NCBI GenBank assembly: GCA_036927565.1
Contig: JAYESD010000008.1
Span: 23,330,100-23,394,099, forward strand
DNA: 64,000 nt
From: Tuctoria greenei
Lineage: Eukaryota; Streptophyta; Magnoliopsida; Poales; Poaceae
Direction of reading: 5' to 3'
Positions 44,539 through 53,726 of this stretch are shown one piece after another; within the stretch, counting starts at the first letter, position 1; the number at the start of each line of letters is the position of its first letter. The notes under the pieces were generated by a model. That model ran no database searches and was not told where the DNA came from. It saw nothing but the letters and a program-made list of their open reading frames with translations. The position numbers and the translations under genes were made by a program.

Positions 44539-47500
44539 ATGGCGGCGCCGGGAGGCTTGGAGCAGTGGCAGAAGGATGGCTTTTTCCAGGCGGCGGAGGA
44601 GGTGCAGGAGTCCTCAGACTTGTGAGTTCTCTTCTTGGGTTCGATTTGTTGGACTAGGGGTTATAAAGATTCGATTTTTATGCATCTGTACAGTAGGGTG
44701 ACTTTCGGGATTATTCAGGATTTGCCATTCTTACATCTCTTAGCCAAATATCATCCTTACGAGTGATATCTATAATTTGTCATCACTTTTGAGATTTGTT
44801 CGAAAATTTGCCATCATAAAGCTAATTAGGCGTGCCAAATCATATTTCATTTAACAACCGACAGTAAAATGACATTTGTGCCCCTAAATACCTCCATTGA
44901 ATTATCAAATTATCCTTTTAAGCTTTTGGTCTGTTACATGAACTTAGCAGCATCTGTCTGACCACTGCTTTCCCATCCCATCATCTTGTTCTTGCTGGTT
45001 AGCTTGTTCTTGCCCTTTCTCATAGCAGCAACTACATCAGATTGGTCCATCTAGTTCCTTGCAAATTTCTTTCTCTCAAGTGTCTAAGGGGGGATGAGTG
45101 AACAGATCAGGGAGAGCAAAGGTGGGGTGAAAGGGAAAGGGAGAGCTCAGACAGAATTCAATCACGGGAGGGAGGACGAAGACAGTGAGTATTTGGTCTT
45201 CAGTCTTCTTCGGTTGGAGGTCACTGGTCTAGCTGCTAAGTATGTGTACCAGATAAAAAATCAAAGGGATAATTTGGTGATTCAAAGGGTGTATTTAGGG
45301 ACACAAATGTCATTTTACTGTGGTTGTCATTTTGTTCGAATGAAAAAATATTATTTAACATGCTTAATTGACACAAGGATGGCAAATTTTAAACAAAATC
45401 CCAAAAGAGATGGCAAATTATAGATGTCACTCGTAAAGATGATAAATGGCTAAGAGACATCCGTAACGATGGCAAATCATGAATATCCCCAGTGACTTTC
45501 TCACCCCCGTGAATTGGGAATTAAATTTCATTCGCACCCGCATATTTTAAGAGTAAAATAGAGTTTCTACCATATGATAATTGGATTATGTTTGGTGCTT
45601 TTTTTAGTGTGCTGTGTTAGATTTGGAATTTTGATGCCTCGCTGTTGGTTTAGTTTCAGTGGTTCGTAGTAGCTTAATTTTAATAATTTTGTTATGTGTT
45701 AGTGAATTGTTGGTTGGGTTTAAGATATGATAGTGATTTTTTCATTGTTGTTTTTGCTTAGATGGTGCTCAGCTCGGAATTTATACCTCACTCTGATTCG
45801 TGAACTTTGCTGTTAAAATCCTCTTATTCTAACTGCATGTTCTTCTTTTCTGTATTTTCTGGTTAGTTCAGATAGGGATACTTGATGATGTTATGGGTTA
45901 TATAAACATTGAGCTTTGGTGGCATCACTTATTCACACGCCTTATTGGGTTGGTTACTTGATTAGTTTGTACTGTATGGTTGAGGAAAGTGGCACTTTGC
46001 TTGAGTTGGCTATTCCTTTTTATTAATTTTGCTGTCAGGCTCTAGTTGGATTTGGACAACTTATTGTGAGGTCTTGTTAGTATTGAAATCTACAAGCACC
46101 AGATACAGTTTATTTGGATTCTATATTTTTGTGCAAAATTCTTAATATCCTTTTACTCTTCTTTCAGGATGGAATCTATTTATAGAACTTGGATGCGTGA
46201 GCGTACTAACGGCTCTAGCTCTGTGGAGTTAACCGATATGCAAAGAGAGCTCCAGACAGCTCTAGGGACAGCAAAATGGCAGGCATGTTTTTACCTGATC
46301 TTATGTAGCTGACATGTACATACGTTCATACAGTCAAATAGTTTATGTTCCCTTGCTAATTACTGCCCGTGCTTGCTGTGCAGTTGGAGCAGTTCGCCAG
46401 AGCTGTAGGTTTGAGCAATGATAAGTATTCTCTGGAAGAGGGTACAATAGCCAGACGACGGCAGTTTGTTGTAGCAATAGAGGATCAGATTACTCATGTA
46501 GAGAAAGCTTTAAGTGGTTCTTCAGTTGACAGTGGCAGGCAAGGGCTTAACTGGGTGAAGTTAGATGATGAGGAGCGAGATGATCTAGTTACTTTCCTTT
46601 CAGCACCTGCACAGTTTTCTTCGGAAGTGATGAGCACAGACAACAGTTCCCATATTTCATCGAGGCCAAAGAATGTGCCAATTCACACGAATGATCAGAG
46701 GGACATGGCTATGGTCATTAAAGACATACATGAAGCATCACCTAGACAAATTTCTAGTATTAAGAGTGAAGTTTGCGGCCTAGCTGAGCAGTTACATGGC
46801 CACAGGATGAATTTGAGTTCGGGTGATGATCATTGGAAAATTGATATTGTTAAAGATGAGATGGACGATGATAAAAAAATGTCCCCTAACAGGGTAGACA
46901 CCTCAACTCAAACGTATTTATTGGGCACCTGGAAAAGCATAGTGTCTTTAACAAGAGTGAGATGGTTTTGGAATAGCTTGTGGAAACCCAAGAGTGATGA
47001 ACATCGTCCATCAATATATGATATGTCAAATTACCTTAACTTCAGGAGTATGTACCTTTTAGCACAGGTATAACTGTTTCCTTTATTGTAGATTGTAGAT
47101 GTTAAAGGAGTAAACTGTACTGGAGTCCGGAGGCCTTCAACTTGTCTGGGTGTGTAATTTTTAGGTCCACCAACTTTTTTTCTCTCAAACACGCAGGAGG
47201 GCTGTGTATCTTTGTATTTAATAGAGAAAGGTCCACAAACTTTAAAACTGCTGTTCTAGGTGCTTAAGTTTCTTAAGTGGTGCATCACAGTTCCATAATG
47301 GTTCGGAGGATATTGGATGCTGATGTGGCATCCTTGTGGCATCAGCACTCGGATGCTTTTGAATTGTTATGGATGTGTGATACACGACTTAAAAAGTTTA
47401 AGTACCTAGATTTGCAGTTCCAAAGTTTGTTTAATGTTGACCTAGATGACACCCCAACAAATTGGTGGGCTGTTGGTGCATTTACTCTACATTAAATGAT

Positions 47501-48433
47501 AAATCTTTCGTTTTATCATATGCATGATTCTCCAAATGGCCTAAGGAGATGGATTACCTGGTTTTCTACTGAATGTTCTATTTTTTACGGCTCCCATGCA
47601 AAGTCAATCACTGTTTATAATATTTTTATAACTTTCTATGAACTTGCTCAAGAAACTGTTACTACCATTTTGGTTAGCTAGGTTCTAACAATATGTTCAT
47701 TATGTTATACAGAAATTTAATGGGTTAACTGATAGAAGCAGAAGTTACTTGAGTAGTTGGAAGGATAACTCAAGGACTTCTGGAAGGATGGGTGGGCTTC
47801 ATATACAAGGCCAACAACAAAATATTCAGTTTGGTCGTTCTATTTGGATCACTCTATTGCTTATGTTGAGCATTTTTCTTATTGGTTAGTGCCAACTTGC
47901 CTTCTTGTTTATTCTGAGAAAGTGCCAATATATTTTCATACAGGATAAGAAACAAAAATGATATCTCATATTTTGGGGGCATGTAATCTGTCATATCCTG
48001 TGCAGACGTATCCATGATGTGCTTTCATAAACACATACCATGGACCTGTTTTGTTATCCACTTGTACACCAAGTATATGTAGCTTTTTTTTAGTTTTTTC
48101 CTGTTTTTTTCGTCTCAACTAACACAGGCACCAAAAGTATTGGTCATCGTGGCATGTTGCATTGATTTTCTTGAGGAATCATGTTGCACGTATTGATAAT
48201 ATATTCCTAAAAAACTGGCAGTGGTAGGCCATTGCTATTGAAGTACGACTGTAAGCATGTTTGGTTACTTTCGGTTCTAATGGATGTTAGCATATATTGT
48301 ATAACATTATATTGCAGTACATTTATATTTTGCATTTTGGATACCAACCAGTCTTAGAAACCAATTGGTTAGGTCATTTCTAACGATCAAATTATGTGTT
48401 CTTGCAGTACCATTTCTTGTCTCCTCAACTTGA
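44539..48433 (+). CDS. Host gene: syntaxin-6-N-terminal-domain membrane protein
   Basis: Five exons: 44539-44621, 46168-46282, 46384-47067, 47713-47884, 48408-48433. Lengths sum to 1,080 nt, giving 359 residues with every phase consistent. The N-terminus (LEQWQKDGFFQAAEEVQES, IYRTWMRER, LQRELQTALGTAKWQ-type) matches the helical Syntaxin-6 N-terminal domain found in TGN SNAREs and in plant proteins that lack the SNARE helix. A second helix block reads QFVVAIEDQITHVEKAL. The middle is acidic and poorly conserved-looking. The C-terminus ends in a hydrophobic segment (IWITLLLMLSIFLI) five to ten residues from the stop, a tail anchor. I infer a Golgi/TGN or endosomal trafficking role. Intron 2 uses a GC donor (GCATGT at 46283). 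Introns 1 and 3 hold inserted elements. Confidence 0.85.
44707..45490. mobile_element. MULE-type MITE in intron 1, 9-bp duplication
   Basis: The direct repeat GTGACTTTC flanks it (44698-44706 and 45492-45500), the 9-bp size typical of Mutator-like elements. Terminal inverted repeats of about 200 bp start GGGATTATTCAGGATTTGCC on the left and GGGATATTCATGATTTGCC (reverse complement) on the right. The ~380-bp interior (44906-45284) is unrelated to the arms and has a 109-codon open frame without a recognisable domain. It may be captured DNA. Confidence 0.8.
47108..47490. mobile_element. Foldback MITE in intron 3
   Basis: There are long imperfect inverted repeats. The innermost arms CTAGGTGCTTAAGTTTC (about 47257) and its partner near 47395 are strong. 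Outer parts pair too: AGGTCCACAAACTTTAAAAC with sequence near 47425, and GGAGTAAAC at 47108 with TTTACTCT at 47482. It almost fills the 645-bp intron. The target duplication is unclear (TTAAA occurs near both ends). Confidence 0.6.
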
Positions 48434-49535
48434 CAAGGCTTACATTGTTTCGCTGGCGAAGCAACCCTGGACTTCTGCTGTACAGACATAGGAGCTATTC
48501 ACAAGCTCAGGGAATTACTGCTAATTGAGTACATGATCATGCGTACGTGCATGTATATCATGAAAAGAAGGGCAATTGCGAGGTCTTCTGATTGTACTTC
48601 TCACCAACTAGTCAACATGAGAGTAAAGGTCAATCTCTGAATGTTGGGATGGCTCATTTAAGTCAAATGGAGGCAGCTCTTTTCCGTTCACGCCTCTATA
48701 TCCCGCGAAGGCAAGTGTAAAAAAATTTAGAGCTGTTGAATGAAAACGAATTAAATTATGAGGGTAATGATTTGTGCAAATGACAAACTGTTTGAAGGAT
48801 CTGATGATTATTCATACAACTGTACATTTGTGAATCATTTGGGGGCGTGTATGATTACTTGTGCCTTGTTGCATCTGCAAGTGTATCGAAGTGCGGGCTG
48901 TGTTTTACTGATCTAGCTTTCGATACTTGTTTTATTCATAATAGCTAATGGGTTTCAGTGCCCGTTTCACATTTTATGGTGTGTTTGATTCGTGAGATGA
49001 AGTGGGACCGAGCAGAGTGAATTTACTTTTGGTGGTGTTTGTTTTGAGATAATGTGATGAGTTGATGCCGAGAAGAATATTCTCTTAAAATTCAGAATGA
49101 GTTGGCGTGAGTTCCGCATCTTCTCCGTGCGCATCAGCCTTGCAGCGCGCCACGCCAGCTTCCGATTCCCTTTCGCGTGTGCCTCGGCCACATGCCGCCG
49201 TGCCTTCTCCGTTGCGCTGCGAGCAGGGCCGCTGCAACCGTCGATGGCCCGCATGCTCTCCGGCAGGTCGGCACACGGCAGCGGGCACCCTCGGGACGCT
49301 GTCGAGCGTCGTGGAGAGCGGAAGGCCAGCAATCCCCCAGTAGGAGATGGAGGCCCTCAAGGACCCAGCGGGAGTCTTCCGCTGGAACTACGCCTTGCGT
49401 TCCGTTCACCGGAGCGCCAAAGTCCGACGCACGCAGCTTCTCAATATGCCAAGAAGCTAGATTGGCTTGGGGCCCGGCCGGTTGCGCCTGATTGTGTAGA
49501 CAGTGCAATCTGAATTATGATGTAATCAGGCAATT
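48434..49535. other. 3' flank of the host gene and a GC-rich patch
   Basis: 48434 to about 49080 is AT-rich and includes the 3' untranslated region of the syntaxin-like gene. About 49100-49500 is abruptly GC-rich and open in several frames on both strands. A plus-strand stretch near 49347-49460 reads MEALKDPAG then VFRWNYALRSVHRS, but I do not recognise it. It may be a fragment of a gene or captured DNA. The right end carries the left target duplication of LINE B (49536-49550). Confidence 0.4.
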
Positions 49536-49550
49536 AACATTTCTCAACTA
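49536..49550. repeat. LINE B target-site duplication, left
   Basis: AACATTTCTCAACTA recurs at 62717-62731 just after LINE B's short A tail. The first two A could belong to the tail, so the true duplication is 13-15 bp. Confidence 0.8.
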
Positions 49551-49783
49551 GACATGCTCTAAGTTTTACTGAGAAAAAGACTACAACTCCTGGACGCTGA
49601 ATACGACGCCGCCGAGCCGCCGAGAGAGCGGAGAACACAGGAGAGACGCCGCCGCCGGCGAGCTTCACTCCAGTAGCCACCCGAGGCTCGTCTGAATCAT
49701 GGCCGAGCAAGGAACGAAGAAGGAAGCGACCTCGTCGAGACGTCGTTCCTTTTTTTCGTTGTCTCCTGTGCGCAGATTAGAAC

Positions 49784-50344
49784 ATGGGGAGAAGGGACAA
49801 GCTCAGGATTAGAAGATTAACTCTTGCGCTATCGACATGTGGGACGACGGAAGATGCAGAAGCGACGCGTATTCTAGAGGAGGAGGAGCTCGCAAGAACC
49901 TTATTTGTGGCTGCTTCATCGAGAATTCAGCGTCAACAGCAAAAGCATGGCAATGAGTCTCTTCGAATTATGAATATCAATGGTGATCTTGAGGTAGAAG
50001 AAGGGGAGCACTCGGATTTGGAAGGTCGTACCTATCGGAGTCTCCCGGCTTTGTGTGATGACATTCGTATTTCCTCCCCGGCACGACGACGGTCGGTGCC
50101 GGAGATGGTGACTAGTCGTTATGCATCACCAGATCGGGAGAGTGATGGATCCAGTGATTACGGAGGACAGGTATGGCCACCGTTAGCAGGCAGGGCGACG
50201 ATGCAGGGTAGCCCTTCCTCGCCGGCGTTGATGCATGCACGAGGATCTCCCAGATGCGAAGTTTCGGGCGGAGGTGGTATCCATTTCGAACGGGAGGCGT
50301 TGCATGGGGGTCGGCGTGGTCAGGTCAAAGGAAAAATCAACGGG
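49784..50344 (+). CDS. Unrecognised 187-codon ORF in the 5' part of LINE B
   Basis: The ATG at 49784 follows a pyrimidine tract ending GTGCGCAG, which looks like an unspliced intron acceptor. The protein is hydrophilic, with ILEEEELARTLFVAASSRIQ (helical) and then a Ser/Arg/Gly-rich region (PEMVTSRYASPDRESDGSSD, SSPALMHARGSP). LINE A inserted exactly at its end. When LINE A and one duplication copy are removed, the next codon is TAA, giving a clean 187-residue protein. I do not recognise the family. It could be a non-canonical first ORF of LINE B or a host transcript joined to LINE B during reverse transcription. Confidence 0.5.
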
Positions 50345-50399
50345 TGGATCGGGATGTCAATTACCGACTAACTACTTCCACCCCGGGTCCTCGCAAAAG

Positions 50400-53399
50400 A
50401 TGGCGGTCCTAGCCGAGACCTCGCCGGATTCCCCGGTGACCTTGTCCTCCGCCGGGTCCTCGCCGTCGCAAGGCACTCCGCCGCCTGATAGCTCTGTCTC
50501 CCTCCCCTCCTTGCTCCCGCCCATCCCTGCCCTCATTCCGGCAACCATTGCTCCCAGCCTTTCCGCGGCAATAGACACCCAGCTTCCTTCCCCATCTCAC
50601 TCGTCTCCCTCTCAGCTCTGCCTAAACCCTACCACCTCCCCTTCTGCCAACTCTGATGGCGAGGAGCTTCTTGACTGGGGGTCAATAGAGGAAGAAGGCG
50701 GAGCATTCACCCTCTGTTCCTCGGTCCTGCTCCGGGAGGCCATCTCCCCTTTGGTCCAGCAGCTTGCTCTGCCCACCCTCCGTCGCTCGCCTACCCCTCG
50801 CCCGGCAGTTGCCATTACTCTTCCGGCCCAGCCGCTGCGGCAGTCGCCGCGCTCACCCCCTCGTCGTCTTAAATCCGAAATCTGGATACATGCTCGCTCT
50901 GCCACCTCTGCCCCCAAGCCGGGTATGGGCCAGCCGGCGACCTTTGCTCCAGAAGTTAATCCGAAATCCCCGAAATGGACGCGGGTGGTCTCCAAGGCCG
51001 CACGGCGCAGCGCCGTCCGCTCCTCCTCGGCAGCGCATGTAATGCCCTACCAGGCTAGGCCTGTCTCTCCTCGAGACCCGAAGCTCGCCGGCCGCCAGGT
51101 TCCCCCACCTCCAGCTCGTGCCCTTAATGCGTTTTCACGGAACAAGGTGAGCTTGCCTGGCGGAACCGAAAAGGGGATCCTGCCGCTGCCTCCTTACCCT
51201 CCGTCCTCCTCCGCACCTCGCCGATTTCTCCCACGCCTCCTCGCCTTTAAAGAGCGCTTCAAAGGCCGCTGCTTTCGATGCCTTGCTTCAGATCATCAGC
51301 GCATTCACTGTCGTGAACCCCGAACCTGTCTTGCTTGTGGTGGTTCCGGCCACTTCGCCCGAGCTTGCCGTGCACCACTCCGTTCCCATAACCATACACC
51401 GAAACCTAGCGTGTTCTCCCGCATCTCATTCCCGCCGCTTCCGGCTCAGCATCACCCCACCTCTCGCCGGCAAACCTACGCTGAGGCGACCCGCTCCCCT
51501 GCTCGGATGGCGGCTCCAGTGTCCTACATCCCTGGCTTCCGCGAGGAGAGGCCTGTCATGAGCTCTGCCGTCGTCACCCCTGACGGCGCCATGACGACTG
51601 ACCACGACAGCATGCTGGCACGGGCGGTCGTACTGTTTCCGCTGGACATCCACGTTCAGCCGACGGCGCATGAGATGCTCGGGGTGCTGAGTACCCAACT
51701 TGGCATCCCGCGCTCACAAATGACCATCGCCCCTCACAGGCCGGAGAGCTTCTTCGTCATGTTCGACCACCCCGAGCAACAACTTATGGCAATCCGCAGG
51801 GAGCGAGTCTACTACGGCTCCACCGCGTTCAGGATCCGTGCTTGGAGGGTCTGGCCGGTCCAGGCGCGTTGGAATTATCATGTTAAGATTGTGGTTGAGG
51901 ACTTGCCTCTACATGCTTGGTGTGTGCAGGGAATTAATCAGATTTTCGGTGACCTCTGCCTGTTTGATCACTTCGACAACTCCTCCTACACCCGAGCCAA
52001 TACTGAGACCTGTACCTTCTGGGCGTGGATGGCAGACCCTAGCCGTCTGCCATGCCTGAAGATGGTCACCTTCTTTCCGCCCCGAGACCCGGCGGCGCCG
52101 GCAATGGAGTACCCACCGGTGGGGAAGAGCGTGGAGATCGTCATCCACATCGCCGAACTGCACTGCTGGTCTCCACCACCAAACTCTTCACCCAGGTCAG
52201 GCATCAGTGCCCTGCCGTCTACCTTATCCTCCGACTCCGATGAGGATCTGCAGGTCAACTGTCAGCGGTTTGATTGGATGGTTGGAGTTCCCGACCACTT
52301 CATTTTCCCCATTCGGCCGCCCCCTCAGGACTGTTGTCGCCAGTTCAACTCCTTCAACCCCTTCGACCGGACGGATGGGGACGTCGGCGGATCTCACCAG
52401 GGTAGAGCCAGACCGCGCCGTGGCTCCCCTCGAGGCCGCACGGGTGGTCGGCCCTACCGCAACGACAGCACTGGAGCTGGTCGCGGCGTCGGGGGTAGCC
52501 ACCGTCGTCAACAAGCTACGCCTCGCGACAACCACCTTGCTCGGGGCCGCACCCTGCTGGTTTCGCCGGTGCGTATCCGTCGCCGGGTGGCCCCGCGTAG
52601 GGATGACGAAGGGTGGGACCGACGTAGGTCCCCATCGCCTGTTCCGCGCCCAGCGTCGCCCTCCTCTCCAGCCCGTGAGGCCCTGCGGCTGTCTCCCCCG
52701 AACAAGACAATGCGAGGCCTGACAGCTGTGCTGGCATCGCCATCCCGTGACGGGCCTGCACCATCCGCTCCGGTGCCTCCGACTCTGCCGCAGTGTCAGA
52801 CGAAGCCATGCCCTCCTGCACTTGCCATACTCTCAGAAGATCCCATCCAGTCTGCACTCTGCTCCCAAAAGGCGGGTGGCGTCGAGCCCGGAAACGGACT
52901 CCTGTCAGACCCGATGCTGCTAGAGATACAACGTAGCTCCCCAGTGTCCTCAGCTACTGGTCGCAAGGAGCTGGAACCCCTCTTGGCTACTGAGGCGGCC
53001 ACTCAGCGGGCAGACAGCGAGGATGGGCCAGCAACGCTCCCATCTCCTCTAGGCAATGCTTCAAGCTCGGCCCACCCTGTCTACTCCCCCCTTGCTGGGC
53101 CGGAGGTCCCCGGCCTGTCGGCGCTATTCAAACCCGCGTCTCCCGCCATCCTGGGTGAACCGCCGGAGAAAACGCGCGCTACACGTGTTACATCTGGTGT
53201 GGCAAACAAAGCCAGGCGGAGCAAGAGGCAGGCCAAAAACCACTCCACGATTCCCGTGGCAATGAGGGCCACCGAGCGCCTGATCCGAGAGCTGGATCTT
53301 GCGGATGACGGCAAAGAGATTGGACCCTCAACTCTGCAGAAGTATGAAGCTCTATACAAGCAGCCGCTCCCCCCCAAAGGCGATCTCTGCTATCCGTAG
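50400..53399 (+). CDS. LINE A ORF1 protein
   Basis: This is a 999-residue RNA-binding protein of the plant L1 type. The ATG at 50400 is the first in-frame start inside the element; the frame is open further upstream, but that part belongs to LINE B. The N-terminal ~250 residues are Pro/Ser-rich. Two adjacent CX2CX4HX4C zinc knuckles follow (CFRCLASDHQRIHC and CLACGGSGHFARAC, about residues 290-325). A DUF4283-like RNA-recognition-type domain spans about 400-560 (ARAVVLFPLDIHVQPTAHEM, VWPVQARWNYHVKIVVEDLP). An Arg/Gly/Ser-rich basic stretch (52380-52640) and a long Pro/Ser tail complete it. No lesions were seen. Confidence 0.8.
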   Translation: MAVLAETSPDSPVTLSSAGSSPSQGTPPPDSSVSLPSLLPPIPALIPATIAPSLSAAIDTQLPSPSHSSPSQLCLNPTTSPSANSDGEELLDWGSIEEEGGAFTLCSSVLLREAISPLVQQLALPTLRRSPTPRPAVAITLPAQPLRQSPRSPPRRLKSEIWIHARSATSAPKPGMGQPATFAPEVNPKSPKWTRVVSKAARRSAVRSSSAAHVMPYQARPVSPRDPKLAGRQVPPPPARALNAFSRNKVSLPGGTEKGILPLPPYPPSSSAPRRFLPRLLAFKERFKGRCFRCLASDHQRIHCREPRTCLACGGSGHFARACRAPLRSHNHTPKPSVFSRISFPPLPAQHHPTSRRQTYAEATRSPARMAAPVSYIPGFREERPVMSSAVVTPDGAMTTDHDSMLARAVVLFPLDIHVQPTAHEMLGVLSTQLGIPRSQMTIAPHRPESFFVMFDHPEQQLMAIRRERVYYGSTAFRIRAWRVWPVQARWNYHVKIVVEDLPLHAWCVQGINQIFGDLCLFDHFDNSSYTRANTETCTFWAWMADPSRLPCLKMVTFFPPRDPAAPAMEYPPVGKSVEIVIHIAELHCWSPPPNSSPRSGISALPSTLSSDSDEDLQVNCQRFDWMVGVPDHFIFPIRPPPQDCCRQFNSFNPFDRTDGDVGGSHQGRARPRRGSPRGRTGGRPYRNDSTGAGRGVGGSHRRQQATPRDNHLARGRTLLVSPVRIRRRVAPRRDDEGWDRRRSPSPVPRPASPSSPAREALRLSPPNKTMRGLTAVLASPSRDGPAPSAPVPPTLPQCQTKPCPPALAILSEDPIQSALCSQKAGGVEPGNGLLSDPMLLEIQRSSPVSSATGRKELEPLLATEAATQRADSEDGPATLPSPLGNASSSAHPVYSPLAGPEVPGLSALFKPASPAILGEPPEKTRATRVTSGVANKARRSKRQAKNHSTIPVAMRATERLIRELDLADDGKEIGPSTLQKYEALYKQPLPPKGDLCYP

Positions 53400-53726
53400 C
53401 ATCACTTGCCTCGCCCGTGATGCTCTTACCCGCACTACTGCTTCCTTGGTGGTGGAGGAGCTTGGCGCCCAGGCCATAGCCTAGTGGGGAGGGCGTCGCT
53501 GATGGCCGAGTCAATTATGAGTCAATTATGTTACCAATGTCATCAACTTCCCATTCTAGTGTTCTGGTTGTTCTGTTAGTCGGTCTAAGTCTGTGTCAGT
53601 GTTCGGCTAGTTTGTGGATGGCTTGGAGGAGACCCTTCTTGGGGCTATTGGCAGCGGTCTCCTTCAGTTACTGGTGTTGCTGGATGGTGTCTACCTCTAA
53701 GAGCAGTGTCTGCATTTGGTTAATCA

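Noticed and set aside
47277..47681. Small plus-strand ORFs in intron 3 of the host gene
   Set aside because: They fall in the foldback element and intron sequence, show no domain, and would break the consistent exon structure.
50235..50399. Upstream extension of the LINE A ORF1 frame
   Set aside because: The frame is open, but the sequence before 50346 lies outside LINE A as defined by its 15-bp duplication. The ATG at 50400 is the first start within the element.
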